Assembly (NCBI RefSeq): GCF_033568475.1
Contig: NC_133121.1
Location: 79,876,589-79,940,588 of the forward strand
Source of the DNA: Henckelia pumila
Taxonomy: Eukaryota; Streptophyta; Magnoliopsida; Lamiales; Gesneriaceae
Direction of reading: 5' to 3'
DNA: 64,000 bases
The position numbers and the translations under genes are program-made. The notes beneath the pieces were generated by a model. That model saw nothing but the letters and a program-made list of their open reading frames with translations, was not told the origin of the DNA and ran no database searches. Positions 33,432 through 46,181 of this stretch are shown in pieces (the first letter of the stretch is position 1; the number at the start of each line of letters is the position of its first letter).

Positions 33432-36400
33432 TTACCTTCTATTGTCAATTCCAATACCATAATCTCTATCTCTATTCTCGCCCCAGATCGGTTTTTCTTG
33501 CTCCTCTCTTGCACTTGCCAGGTTTGTCCTCATAAAACTTGAACCCACTGGATAAGATTGCATCCCAGTATTTTTCGGCACCATCGCTCGTAAATCGTTC
33601 TTGGATGTAGGAATGCTACTGCAGAATACTTCCAAGAAGTTTCTAACTATCCCTCTGTTGTAGGGATTGGAGCGTCTGCTGTATTGATATCTAAAATTCT
33701 CATACGTAGACTGCAATGAAGGAAAAATTTCAAAAGTTGGAATCACGTTACGTTATTACTTTAAAAAATGATAAATTGTATTTAATTATGATTCCATAAT
33801 ATTTTCTTTGAAATAAAATATTTATTTTTTTAAAAAAAAAGTGCTGAAAGTTGGTACTCTTTTACAATCAATGGGAAAAGAGAGAATAATCAGGCACTAC
33901 ACACCAAATTTACAGAGATACACAGCACAAGGACGAAAGAATAAGGGGAAGAAATGACGAAAATATAAATGGGTTGTTTTTCTCCATAACACTCCATATA
34001 TCCCATTAGGTTTGTGTGTGTTTTCACACAGATTAAAAAAAACGTTTGGTAAAACAAAATGAATATTTTAATAAAATAAAATACTTGTATAAATAGCTAA
34101 TGATATTAAATTAATAGAGCCAAATTGGAAAAAAGATTAAGAAAGATAACTTTAAATATGTAAACTAGAATATATAATTGGAACAGATGGAAAATGAAAT
34201 CTTAAATGAGTGGGACGGAGGGAGTATATTAAATCAATTCAACCGGAATAAGCAGGCTTTGTTTCTTCTTGGTTAATGCAGTTCTAATGAAACCATACAA
34301 TTGAACGAAATGTCCAAAATTACGATTTATTTTTCAAGAAAGCAGGATTTTTGTAGTTCTAGACCATCACCATAGGATTCGACCGAAGGGATGATAAATG
34401 GATAATAATGAATAAAGTAGATTTGTTTATGTTAAGAGGTTTTTTGTTTTTCACTTTTTGTAGCATGAGAACCAGTATATTGATTGATTTTGAAAAACAA
34501 TAAATAGGAAACCATAATTATATTGTCCTCGAGTATGTCCAATTCCAGAACAAACAATGACCAGTGTGTTACCTGGTTGGTGCTGATAAGATAGAGATGG
34601 AAAACTGAGAGGCCTCCGACGAACCAAAGTGCTAGAAAGGTATAGATGATTAGTACAATGGAGGCAGGAGTCTTGCTCATTGCCTTCCATATTGAGCAAT
34701 TCTCACTATCCAATATCTTTTTAATATAGACCCAGCAAAACCCGTGAACGTATAAGCAAAGAAGGGTTGTTGAGAAGACAAACATGAAAAAGAAGCGATA
34801 GTTTCTCTGCGACAAAAATGAAAAGAAAGATTATTTAGATGCAAAAAGCAACCTCAATTTTCAGGTTCATCACAATTTTTAAAATGAAAAGGTGATAGAA
34901 AGACGAGTATAGAAATATAGATCAATGGACTAACAAGATGTGAACGATGTTCCTAGAAAAAGATAATAGCAACTCTATATAGGATAATTAAAGAGGAGAA
35001 AAGAAGATGCTCAAATCAACTTTAAATATTCTGAGATTCGATGCACAAGTCACACATACAGCAATTCAAAAATTTCTTACCAATCCAATACACTGTCCGA
35101 CCCAGGGACAGTGATGGTCAAATCTCTCCACACAGTTGTCGCAAATTGAACAGTGTGAGCAACGAGGAGGTCTATATAGCATACAAGTTTCACAGTATTT
35201 GACTTTTACAGTAACTCCATTGACGATTACATCCCTTGTCCGAGGCAAACGTTGCATTTGACCAGGCACAAGTTCCTCACTACCTTCAAAGTTTTCGTGC
35301 GCTGGAGGAACACTATTTCGAGGAATAATACCAGGATCTCTTCCAGAAGTTAGCAGAAGAAGGACTAAGACCTGTAGAAGTATTTTAGTATTTAGTTTCT
35401 TTATCAAAATACACTTCCACATGGTAAACAAGAGGTCTTTGCCTCATCGTTAACACTGAGAAAGCATGTCAGCCCTTAAAAATGATTCATCTTGTATTAC
35501 AGGTTCATTATCAACATATAAAGAGAAGTCACTTCAAATCATAATATACTATTTCTATTCTGGTTGAAGTACATCCTTTCTTCTCAAAACCAATATGCTT
35601 TGCTGTTATAAATGCATGAATATGAAAGTGTATGATATATCCGTGTTTGGCTTCAAAATTTAATATCTAAAAAAAAGCACATTCATGTAAGACGTGGTTG
35701 GACCACAGCAGCAAATAAACAACAAAAGCAGGGTCTCTAACAAAGAATCATTCATTATTTGGTAGAGCCTAGTAATAACCTCATATATATATAAGCTACC
35801 AACTGACAAATCAATATGATCCACTTACAGCCTTCTATCCAGCTCAACAGTAACAAATTCTTTCAGGAGGATAAATTTACACGAAGCTGAATCTCCAATA
35901 GAAACATCTGCAAAAGGGTTCATGGCTGTTCCAGGTTACTTAATGTTGTCTATCCAAATCTTTCAGCTTAGAAAGATAACTTATTTCTAGCCTATACACT
36001 GTCAGATATGGATAAGTTTCTTATTGCATTCTCTGACTAAAATTGTAACATCATGAAAACTATCTTTTCTTTTTCTGCCTCACATAATGGTTATCATACT
36101 ACATCCCCACCGTGATGCAACCCCAAGCTGTTTCATTTTAAGATGTAATTCCAGATTCTAAGCTAGTTATGGGCAATCATTTTTGTCTTTGTTTTTCATT
36201 AGATATTCCATTAATTTCAATGACAGTTATTCAGTAGATTTGTGCATCTTACGATGCATAATTGACTTCTACATGTATTTCATGCATCTGACAATATTTT
36301 AATTGACAAATCTTCTCTTATTGGCCAGGATAAATGTTCTGTTCACACAAGATTTTCTTAGTAATTAAAGTTACGGATAGATATTTGAGAACCAAAATAT

Positions 36401-38244
36401 CAAGCTTTTTACAAGGAATTCCGAGTCAAGATTTACATTCCATCCATTCATCTACAAAATGACATCGTTGTTGCTATAAACTATTAAGGACTCAAATACA
36501 TCCCAACTTAAGACTCCAAAATCACATGAGAAGCTCTATCCCACCCATCTTGTCATAGAATGAACTTTAATGAATAATGATGAAACATCCCAGGTGATAA
36601 AGGCAAAAAGGTAGCATAAATTTTTAACAACTTTCACAGTATTCATGGATGGTGTTTACTTCAAGGAAACTAATGTACCTACAAATGCTGCTTCTGCGCA
36701 TTGCATCCAAATGAAGAAAAGATAGCAAATTTAGAATCTCGACACAATTCAAATTAACAGAATGGAAGGTAGTAGTAAATGATGGGTCATTCATGAAGTC
36801 GTGAAACGGATTGTTAGAGTACAGGAAAGGAAGTGGTAGGGGGAAGCCGAGAAAGCGCTGAGAAGAGCATGCATCATGTTTCCAGAGCATAGAAATAAAC
36901 AGGGGAACATTGAGTCAAGATTGACAGTTACATCATCAGCATAAATGAACAAATTTTCACATGAGCCATTTCTGTAACAAATGACCTATTGAGAAGATTT
37001 CCAGGGGATGGATGGATATTCCCAAATTTTTTTCAAGGTTAATACGGATTAAAGATTTGGTGAACAGAAGTATCTGACATTCAGATGAACATCACATAGC
37101 TTTCAACAATCGAAACAAACAAAAAACTTTAAAGGAAACATGACTTACATATAACGTGAAAACAATACATACAACCATAATTGAGTCTCCCCAATTCCCT
37201 GAAAAATCATCCCTGAGTTTCCTAGCAACAAAGACACAAAAGATGGCAGCTGGAGCAACGATAAGTAATATCGTCAGAAAGATGGATCTTACATCAGGCC
37301 CGAAAATAAACCTTCCTCCAAGACAAAATTTCTGCAGAAGAAAAGGACCATCATCGAATGTGAGCTCCTAAAACAAGGTTTACTGGCATCATAATGTAGT
37401 TGGAAAGAGAGTTAAGACCTCATGAGTTTCCAGGAACAAGTTCTTCTAAAAAATTATACACATGGTTGATTAATAGTACACAAAAAATAAATCAGGTATC
37501 CAATAGGGTGTTAACTTTTACATTCAAAAGACGGGTAGAAGGATATCTCCTCCTCCATTTGTAAATTATAAATCTAGTAACGAATTCCATTCCTATCAAA
37601 GAAAAGAAGAAAGTTGATCCCAAAGGAATAAACTTTCATTAGACAATTCACTCTTGGCCAGAAGCATATTCAAACAAATGGGGAATTAACTTACTGCAAA
37701 TGCAACAAAAAAGAAAAAAAATTCAGAGAACAAAGAGAAAGGCTGATTTTCCACTCTTAACACGCAAAATTGATTCTTTCTCCATCTAAATGTAGATGAT
37801 GCCAGCTTAATTGATAGTAGCTGTTTGCGTATTCAAATTCCAAAAGCAGAAATATAAACAAATTTTTTTTGCAGTAATCTGGAATCTGATCCAATAAGCT
37901 TAAAACATATCCAAGAATAATTCAGAAGTGAATATATCATTTCCATATTATGAACTAGTAGTCATCATTAAGAATTCTGAATACGACTAAAAATATTAGA
38001 CTAAATTGTGCACTAAAAATCACAAATCTTGAACCAGAGAGAGATATAAGCCTTTCCCAAAAATGATTGGGATCCCATTAATTGTTTCCGGTAGAAACTC
38101 AGAATTTAAAACATAAAAATAAAAATAAAACAGCAAGATTGTAGAAATCACATTACTGCCTTCCCACGCCCGATATCGCCGGATCATCTCCCCCGCCCCA
38201 TCGTTCGCGTTTCGCCCGGACTCCGGCGGCACCACAGCATTCAT
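33432..38244 (-). CDS. DHHC-type protein S-acyltransferase (palmitoyltransferase)
   Basis: Five coding exons with GT-AG borders, all in phase 0: 38152-38244, 37149-37331, 35081-35371, 34573-34806 and 33432-33710, giving 359 residues. Exon 2 holds the first two membrane spans ([19 protein letters not shown] and [11 protein letters not shown] plus the exon 3 start [10 protein letters not shown]). Exon 3 has RDPGIIPRN and the cysteine-rich domain [35 protein letters not shown] spread over its second half, with the catalytic DHHC. Exon 4 gives spans 3 and 4 ([32 protein letters not shown]). Exon 5 starts STYENFRY, the TTxE motif with Ser in first place, then NPYNRG. The enzyme transfers palmitate to cysteines of membrane-associated proteins. 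The C-terminal tail is shorter than in the Arabidopsis relatives I know (about 400 or more), so a further exon after AGAAG|GTAAAC at 33435 is possible. Confidence 0.9.
33989..34227. mobile_element. Stowaway-like MITE in intron 4 of the acyltransferase gene
   Basis: The right end TGGGACGGAGGGAGTA is the complement of the classic Stowaway terminus. The left end CACTCCATATATCCCATT is a decayed copy in inverted orientation. About 239 bases, A/T-rich interior. Confidence 0.65.
35372..37148 (-). other. Intron 2 of the acyltransferase gene
   Basis: 1777 bases with GTAAGT donor (37148-37143) and CTACAG acceptor (35377-35372). No other gene is recognisable inside. Confidence 0.7.
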
Positions 38245-38435
38245 CTCTAATTTTAACTTTCTTCACCAACCAATTCCCTCTCTCTCTCTCTCTAAAAAAA
38301 CTGAAAACGTTAGGGGAAAAAATCAGAAGGGAAAAGTCAAAAAAGGAAGAAATCAACTGAAAACAATTAAATAGAATTGAATAATCAACCAGAAAAGGCG
38401 GCTGCTCTGGACATGTACTAGTTTGATGATTGGGG

Positions 38436-38480
38436 TTGACTTTGACCTCATGACGTCAGACGCCGGGGGAGATGACGTCA
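38436..38480. promoter_or_regulatory. Promoter of the acyltransferase gene: two TGACGTCA palindromes and W-box cores
   Basis: TGACGTCA occurs at 38451-38458 and 38473-38480, 22 bases start to start, a spacing of about two helical turns. TTGAC cores (W-box) are at 38436 and just after. TGACGTCA binds bZIP factors of the TGA/CRE type. The cluster lies about 190-235 bases upstream of the start codon. A (CT)n tract at 38278-38294 lies in the presumed 5' UTR. Confidence 0.55.
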
Positions 38481-38599
38481 AAACCCGGCGGCGGGAGGTT
38501 TACAGTTTGATGGGATACCCATAAAAGAGGAAGTATTTAGGCACCGAGCTGAGCCTTTGATTCGTCTGCCATGGAAGCTTTTTCATACTTGGTGTCCTT

Positions 38600-39950
38600 C
38601 TACTTCCTACCGACTCATATTTATCTTTTACTATTTACTAGTATTTAATTTAATGGTAAAAAATCAGCGAAGTGTTTGAATAAATAGTTAAAATGTAAAT
38701 AAATTATAATTGGATTTGGATGAAAGTATATGAAATTCATAGATTAAATGTATTTTGTTTAGATATCTTATACAAAAAAATTAAATTCATATTTATATTT
38801 TTTTACGGGATTTTATATTTAAACTCTATTTCCTATTATTTGCACTCTATTGTGAGTAAATTTGCACTACATTTTACAAATGAAGTGGGATATAGAAAAC
38901 ATAAATGGAGTGTAAATATAAACTCCTTTTATTTACACTATAATAGAGCTACTCACAATGTATTTCAGTATTAATCATTTGAAATAGTTGTGGTTATAAT
39001 GTGTTGAGAGTTTATAATCTTTTTAAATTTTTTTTGATAATTTTTTTAAAAATAATTATAAATCGTCAAAATAAATGATTTGACAACTTATAAGTTGTAT
39101 TTAAAAAAGTTGGTTCACCCTGAATTTTTTTAGAAAATTTCGTATTTTAATATTTTATTTCCTCATATCATCCTTGTATATTTTGAAATGTCCACCATGC
39201 CCCCATCCATTGTTTAAATTAACCTACAAATATAACAACCACCTATTTTTCATTTAACATAAAATATAAAATAATTTTATTTTTTAGAAAAATAAATATT
39301 TTCTTTAATTATAGGTGTAAAATTTATGATAAAATTTTAAAAATATTTTTGCACAAATTCTAAAACTATTTTTGGTAATTGTGAAAAACCGTTGTCTTTT
39401 AGGTGTTGTAGAAACCAAATTTTGTTGTAGTGTCTTTAAGTTGTTTAAATAAGTTTATCCAAATATTTTACGAGTTTATTTTTAAAATAAAAATCTGACA
39501 GCTTAAAAACTCATAAAAAAAACTTATATAAGCTTTTAAAACTTATAAATTGTCTTTAATAAGTTTATTCAAACACCGTACAGAGTAAAAGTAAGCAAGA
39601 AATTGATTTGAGTTTCAACTTTTTAAATAATTTAACAATGCAAATAAATTTGAAATCTATACATTTCCAATTACTCAATCCAAATGCAACCTAATTTGAT
39701 TATATATCGTACATTCGAAGAAAAATTTGAAATAATTTAGAAACGATGAAAACTTCACGATACAACACTTGTAGTTGAATTGTTTCTAGTTGTTATCACT
39801 ACCACATATAGAAATTTTAAGATTCCTGAAATTCATTATTTTCAGACATTGTGATTCGTAACTTTGCATACAATTTTGATCATAACAAAACATCGAACTC
39901 TTCAAAATAAATCTTTCATGAGACAATAATTGGCTTTGTCCTTAAAGAAT
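38600..39950. other. AT-rich intergenic DNA
   Basis: No gene, RNA or bounded repeat recognised. Confidence 0.5.
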
Positions 39951-40550
39951 AATGTTTTTGTTGAAATAAATAATTTGTACCACAGTCACCCTATTAAAAC
40001 CAAACACAAAATTTTGTTTGATCACGAAAGAGACTATTTTAAATTTTTTGTAAATTCAATCATATTTTTATCTTTATTTAATTAAATAGTTATCACTTGT
40101 TGTATCATTTTTTTTCAATCTTTACTGCACATATGTATATATGCATATAGGAAAAACAATCAATTTATTAAAAGCAACAATTAAATTGTTTTAAATTCAA
40201 TCGTATTTTATATTTATTTTAAACTTATTAGATAAAAGAGTCAATCACTCATAATATCAATTTTTTTTAATCTTCAACATTTTCGTCTTCTTCTTCTTCT
40301 TTTTCTTTTTTTTTTTTTTAAAAAAATATTTGTTGCGTATATGTATACGTGTAAAATACACAAAACAACCTTCTTATTAAAATTAAAAAGTAATTTTATT
40401 TTATCACGAAAAATGTTATCTTTAATTATGTTTAAATTCAATCATATTTTTATTTATATTATCAATTTTGATATTAAATAGTCTATCAATCATAATATCA
40501 TCTATTTTTTAAAATCTCGTCTATGTATATCTATATATGCATCAAAACAA
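39950..40550. repeat. AT-rich tandem repeat array, left part
   Basis: Diverged units of about 180-210 bases, marked by TATGTATATATGC at 40130, 40339 and 40522, each followed by AAAACAAYC, a TTTGATCACGAAA-like stretch and AATTCAATCRTATTTTTAT. The array resumes at 46182-47110, right of the MULE. Confidence 0.6.
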
Positions 40551-40789
40551 GGGAGACTTGGGGAAAAATCCCTACACACAAACACAACTTGAAGTTCAGT
40601 CCCTAAGTAAGAATTATTTGTTCTGCACTCCCTCATACATCTAAACTCTTTTTCCTCCCTCCCTATTTCATTATTTTAATAATTTTTCTATTTTAATTTA
40701 TTTTATATCTATTAATGATAATATAATATTATTTCCCTTAAATATTATTTTATTTTCTCTTTGTTTCTCTTTCCTCTCCCTTTCTCTTT

Positions 40790-41600
40790 CACGATTCCAT
40801 TCTCCTCCTCTTTCACGGCTGAAGACAGAAATCTCTACTCCAAATCATCCATCGGCCGACTTGACCAACGACCGGCTAAGTTGGCTCCACGTGATTGCCT
40901 TTGCGTCGCTTCAAACTCGGGATAGCTTCGGCCCCGTCTCTCCTCCTGCCTCCACTTCTCTCTGATCCCTAATTGCCACCGTAGCTCGTCACCGCCGCCT
41001 TAGTCACTCGCCATTAATCTATTTCAACCCGGTTTGCTCTATTTCTGAATTTTTATGTTGTTTATGTGCTTGTGTTCTTATTAATTTGTAAAGTAGGATT
41101 TGGATTGCAAGTTGTTGTAGAAAATTGGGATATAGGGTTATGATTGGTATTTGAGATATCGATTATTGAGACTAATCATTTTAGGGCGAGGAACATACTC
41201 TCATACTGTCTATTTTTTTATTTTTTTTTGGAATGGTGTGCAATGTGGTAACGAGTGAGGAATGATTATTCGGTTGATTGTAGAGCTTATCTGGCGTCTT
41301 GCGAATTTGGTGTTATTTAATGGTAGCTAATGTGATATCTATATGCATTCTATGCTTAAGCAGCATGCTTAGGCTGTGGGTTTTTTTTAATTGTAAATGT
41401 TTGTTGGCTCATTGCAATGTTTCAATAAAATTGCTAGGTTGGTTGCTAAGTAATGTGAAATTTTTTTAACAGTTCAAACTTGATTTATCAATGATTTGTT
41501 TGGAGAAAATTATGTATATACAGTTCAAACTAAAAAATATTCTCATTGGTTTAATTGTATTATTCTGCTTTGTTACCGTGAAAGTTGTTTATCATACTTA
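40790..41600. other. GC-richer stretch near the left end of the MULE
   Basis: 40800-41040 is markedly richer in GC than its surroundings (TTCACGGCTGAAG, CGACCGGCTAAGTTGG, GTCACCGCCGCC). It looks like a gene leader or captured exon but shows no recognisable protein. Confidence 0.35.
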
Positions 41601-41899
41601 TGGCATGTTGTTTTATTGTTTATCAGACTGATTGCAACATGACGGTACAACGGCACACATTGTTGCAACCATCCTAAATGACGAATATGGGTTGATGAAA
41701 ATGGATTCAGGGAAATGACAATGGAGTGGACAATTAGTTTTGGTGTATTTTGTACTGAATTTTGATCTGATGGATAACAGTTTTGATGAAGTTGGTATTG
41801 TATTTTGGTAAAATAAATGTGTAATTTCCATTTATTGAATCACTAATATTTTTCGGTTGACTAGATATGGTTGTTAACACTTATAATTGATTACGTAAT

Positions 41900-43110
41900 A
41901 CTTTTATACAAAATTTGACAAGAAATAATACTTACATAACCAATGTTATACTACATTTACCTGTTAATGTACCACAAGTCAATACAATTGGTACTAAGTT
42001 TCTGACCTAGCACCAAAATATTATACCAAGTAAAACTAATTTTATACTACACTTATCTACTAATGTACTACGAGTTAGTACAGCTAGTACTATATTTTTT
42101 AATACACACCAACACCACCATGGTAAAAATATGAAAGATATACCAAATTTAACATAACATTATACCACAATAAGTCTCTATCATACTTGCTTTTCCATCT
42201 ATTGTACTACTGGTCAATATAATCGGTACTGCGTTTCTGACCACAAACCAGCACCACCATGGTAAACATGTATAAAAGATGTACCAAATTTAACATAAAC
42301 TCATACCGTAAATTATCTCTATTATACTTCCTTTTTCCATCTATTGTACTACTGATTAATATAACTAGTACTATGTTTCTGACCACAAACCAACACCATT
42401 ATGGTAAACATGTTGGAAGATGTACCAAATTTAAAAACATATAATACCGTAAATAGCCTCTATTATACCTCATTTTTCATATATTGTACTACTATACTAT
42501 ATAACTAGTGATGCGTTTATGACCGCACACCAACACCACCATGGTAAATATGTATAAAAATTGTACAAAAATTAGCATAAACTCATAACGTAAATAGTCT
42601 ATATATTATACTTCATTTTCCATTTATTGTACTACTGAGCGATATAACTAGTACCACGTTTCTTACGACGAGCCAACACCACCATGGTAAACATGTATGG
42701 ATGATGTACCAAATTTAACAATACATAATACCTCAAATAGCCTTTATTATACCTCATTTTCCATATATTGTACTACCGAACAATATAACCAGTACTGCGT
42801 TTCTGACCACGCACCCACACCACCATGGTAAACATGTATAGAAGATGTACCAAATTTAACAACACACCATACCACAAATAGCCTCTATTATACCACATTT
42901 TCCATATATTATACTACTAGGATTTAAAACCAGTACTGCATTTCTGGTCGCGCACCAACACCACCATGGTAAACATGTATGGAAGATGTACCAAATGTAA
43001 CAAACCATCATACCGCAAATAGTCTCCATTATACTTCATTTTTGATCTATTGTACTACTGGTCAATATAACCGGTACTGCGTCTGACCACACACCTACAT
43101 CACCATTGAT
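41900..43110 (+). repeat. Tandem array of about 141-bp units, left arm
   Basis: Eight units, marked by ACACCACCATGGTAAA-like sequence at about 42113, 42252, 42393, 42533, 42676, 42818, 42959 and 43098 (spacing 139-143). Each unit also has ACCAAATTTAAC and TGTACTACTG. Confidence 0.88.
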
Positions 43111-43739
43111 GTTACAAAATTAGGTCATTAGATGCATACAAAGGTTGTTTTAACCATAGATGTTACAAACATATACAATGGATACATATACATATGTTTG
43201 TTAATCACCATACATGCTACCAAATTAGATATTAGAATGCATAAACATGTGATAATCATTATTGATGCTACAAAATTAGACATTTGATGTGTAAACATGT
43301 GTTATATATGCATCCAATGTCCTAATTTTGTAGAATCAATGATGATTAACACATGTTTACACATTAAATGTCTAATTTTTTAGAATCAATAATGATTATC
43401 ATATGTTTATGCATTATAATATCTAATTTGGTAGCATATATGGTAATTAACAAATAAATATATATGTATCTATTGTATATGTTTGTAACATCTATGGTTA
43501 AAAAAACATTATGTATGCATCCAATGTCATAATTTTGTAAATCAATGGTTATAAACATGTGCTTACACATCAAATGTCTAATTTTGTAGAATCGGTACTG
43601 ATTATCACATGTTTATGCATTATATTGTCTAATTTGGTAGCATATTTGGTGATTAATAAACACATGTATATGTATTCATTGTATATATTTGTAACATCTA
43701 TGGTTAAAAAAACCTTATGTATGCATCCATTGTCCTAAT

Positions 43740-44790
43740 TTTGTAACATCAATGGTGGCGTTGGTGCATAGTCATAAATGCAGTACTAGGTATATTAATA
43801 AGTAGTACCATGGATGGAATATTTGGTATAATAGATATTATTTGCGGTATGTTGTCCTATTAAATTTGGTAAATCTTTCATACATGTTTACCATAGTGGT
43901 GTTGGTGTGTGATCAGAAACGTGATACCGGTTATATTTTCCAGTAGTACAATAGATGAAACATATGGTATAATAAATACTATCTGTGGTATGATGTGTTG
44001 TTAAATTTGGTACAGCTTCCATGCATGTTTACCATGGTGGTATTGGTGCATGTCAGAAATGTAGTACCGGTTTTATTGATCCGTAGTACAATAAATGAAA
44101 AACAAAGTATAATAAACATTATTTGATTTATGATGTTTTGTTAAACTTAGTACATCTTCCATACATGTTTACCATGGTAGTGTTGGTGCATGATCATAAA
44201 TGCAGTATCGATTATATTAATAGGTAGTACAATAGATTGGAATATGAGGTATAATAGATGTTATTTGCGGTATGATGTACTGTTAAATTTGGTACGTCTT
44301 CCATACATTATCATGTGGTGTTGGTGCGTGGTGAGAAATGCAGTACCGGTTTGATTGAGAAGTAGTACAATAGATGGAAAGGTTAGTATAATCAAGACTA
44401 TTTGCGGGATAATGTTTTGTTGAATTTGGTACATCTTATATACATGTTTACCATGGTGGTATTGGTGCATGGGCAGAAACACAGTATCGGTTATATTAAT
44501 CGGCAGTACATTAGCCGACAAATGAAGTACAATACGGTCTTATTTTGGTATAATCTTATGTTAAATTTGGTATATCTTTCATACATTTTTACCACGGTGG
44601 TGTGAATTTAAAAAACTCAGTACGAACTGAATTTACTTATAGTACATTAGTAGACAAATGTAGTATAAAATTGATTTTACTTGGTATAATATTTTGGTGC
44701 TTGATCAGAAACTTAGTACCAATTGTATTGACTCGTGATACATTAACAGATAAATGTGGTTACAAATTGATTGTTTGTCAAATTTTGTAC
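43740..44790 (-). repeat. Tandem array of about 140-bp units, right arm (inverted)
   Basis: Seven units, the reverse complement of the left arm, marked by ACCATGGTGGTGTTGGTG-like sequence at about 43751, 43891, 44031, 44171, 44311, 44451 and 44591. Arms and centre form a palindrome of nearly 2.9 kb. Confidence 0.88.
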
Positions 44791-45657
44791 AATCAATAAT
44801 GATTATCACATTATATCATAATAATAATGTCCTTCTACGTCGTGGCTGCGATCGGACATCCGACGGTCTAATTATATCACCATTAGAATGTGGTAAATCT
44901 TTATCGATGTCAAATGTAGGGATTGGATCGACAACTTCCAAATAAGCTATCCGATTATTTTCAACTTTTTAGCAAGAGTCACAAAATTTATATATTGACA
45001 AATCCTTTGATTCAATCGCAGCATAAGCATGGTTCCAAGGGATCCCATTAATACCCCAATACCAAATTCTGCAGCCCTACCTCGTTCTCTCGCATTATAC
45101 AGGTAATATTTGTTTCTTTTTTTTTTAAAAAAAAAAACCCTAAAGCTAGATTTCTTCATATTGCCTTCTCCATCCGTGGGTTTTCGCGGGAAGGTATTGT
45201 TGAATTCACCGGTGGTTGTCTACGTCGGTGGCTTCTATGGTTATGGATTTATTTTTTCACGATTTGAGATTGAAGAAATGAGAGAAAATAGATCGGGATA
45301 AAATGTCAAAATAAAGCAATAATAAATTGCTTTTCCCACAATCGAAAGTTCTTGCTCATTTTGAAGTATAACCACTAACAAACAATATGATTTTAAAATC
45401 AATCAAAAATAAGTATCCCTTTACACAAATATAAATCAACAATTAAACTAAGATGATTTCACATATCAATCCGTGAATAATTTTGCGCGCGCACCCGATG
45501 ATTATGTGGAGAATGATTTTGAGCAGCATGGAGAAATTCAACGGCGGTAGCTAGGTCTCGTGATCTGTGTGATTTCATCGATAAAAAAAGTTAATTCATG
45601 GGATTAATGAATTAATACATGAGCAAAGTCAAATTAAGGGAGAAATCACTAGCTGAC

Positions 45658-45840
45658 CGGTGCGAGAAGAAGAGCGAAAAGAGGAGAACCAGAGCTGCGA
45701 CGGTGTAGTCGTAGACCACAAAGACGCGGCGGCTCATGCCGCGGCGTGTTGCGAGCTTGTAGAGTGTGTTGAGGCCGACATTGGTGCACTCCATGCCACA
45801 ATCGCCGTGATGGCAGCACTTTCCGGTAGCAAAAACAGCT
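45658..45840 (-). pseudogene. Fragment of a WAT1-related (UMAMIT/EamA-type) transporter, exon 1
   Basis: The minus strand reads [20 protein letters not shown] from 45794 and continues [16 protein letters not shown] to SHR. This matches the first exon of plant WAT1-related permeases (first and second membrane spans). It ends at a GT donor after SHR (45657-45656), with intron-like sequence beyond. Upstream bases fit the expected residues (AITAIVA) only after a one-base change, and no later exons are present. It is a captured exon piece inside the MULE, not a working gene. Confidence 0.75.
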
Positions 45841-46181
45841 GTCGGGATTCCTTGCTGCTGCTCAGCTTATCTTCATGTCCTCCGCTACTTTGTAGTGCTT
45901 GTGGTTATGGCTCTCTTCAGATGAATTCGTGGGTTCTCAAAGATGAGATGAGGAATTGCGTGAGTTTTGAGAGAAAGAAAAAGCATAAAGAAAATAAGGA
46001 ACACCGTTGATAATTTGAAGAAATAATAAAATAAAGGTAAAAATATTAAATATGTGAATAGAGAGTGAAAAATAAGTTTTCAGTGTAATAGGGAGTGCAG
46101 AATAACATTCTATGACATGGGGACTGAACTTAAAATTAGAGTTTATAAAGAGGATTTATCCCCAATTTCCCGTCAAAACAA

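Larger units (their letters stand above)
40551..46172. mobile_element. Mutator-like element (Pack-MULE type), 5.6 kb
   Basis: Terminal inverted repeats of about 100 bases: the left starts GGGAGACTTGGGG and continues to TTCAGTCCC and TTCTGCACTCCCT; the right, read on the other strand, starts CGGGAAATTGGGG and continues to TTCAGTCCC and TTCTGCACTCCCT. A 9-base target duplication TCAAAACAA is at 40542-40550 and 46173-46181. No transposase is visible. The interior holds a large inverted repeat array (41900-44790) and a WAT1-type gene fragment. Confidence 0.88.

Noticed and set aside
38571..38650. ATGGAAGC start downstream of a CATAAAAG box on plus, as a divergent gene partner of the acyltransferase
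   Set aside because: The frame closes after about 24 codons and no splice site or protein similarity is seen.
45110..45301. Small ORF in the MULE as a gene
   Set aside because: GC-richer, but there is no domain or complete exon structure; possibly captured DNA.
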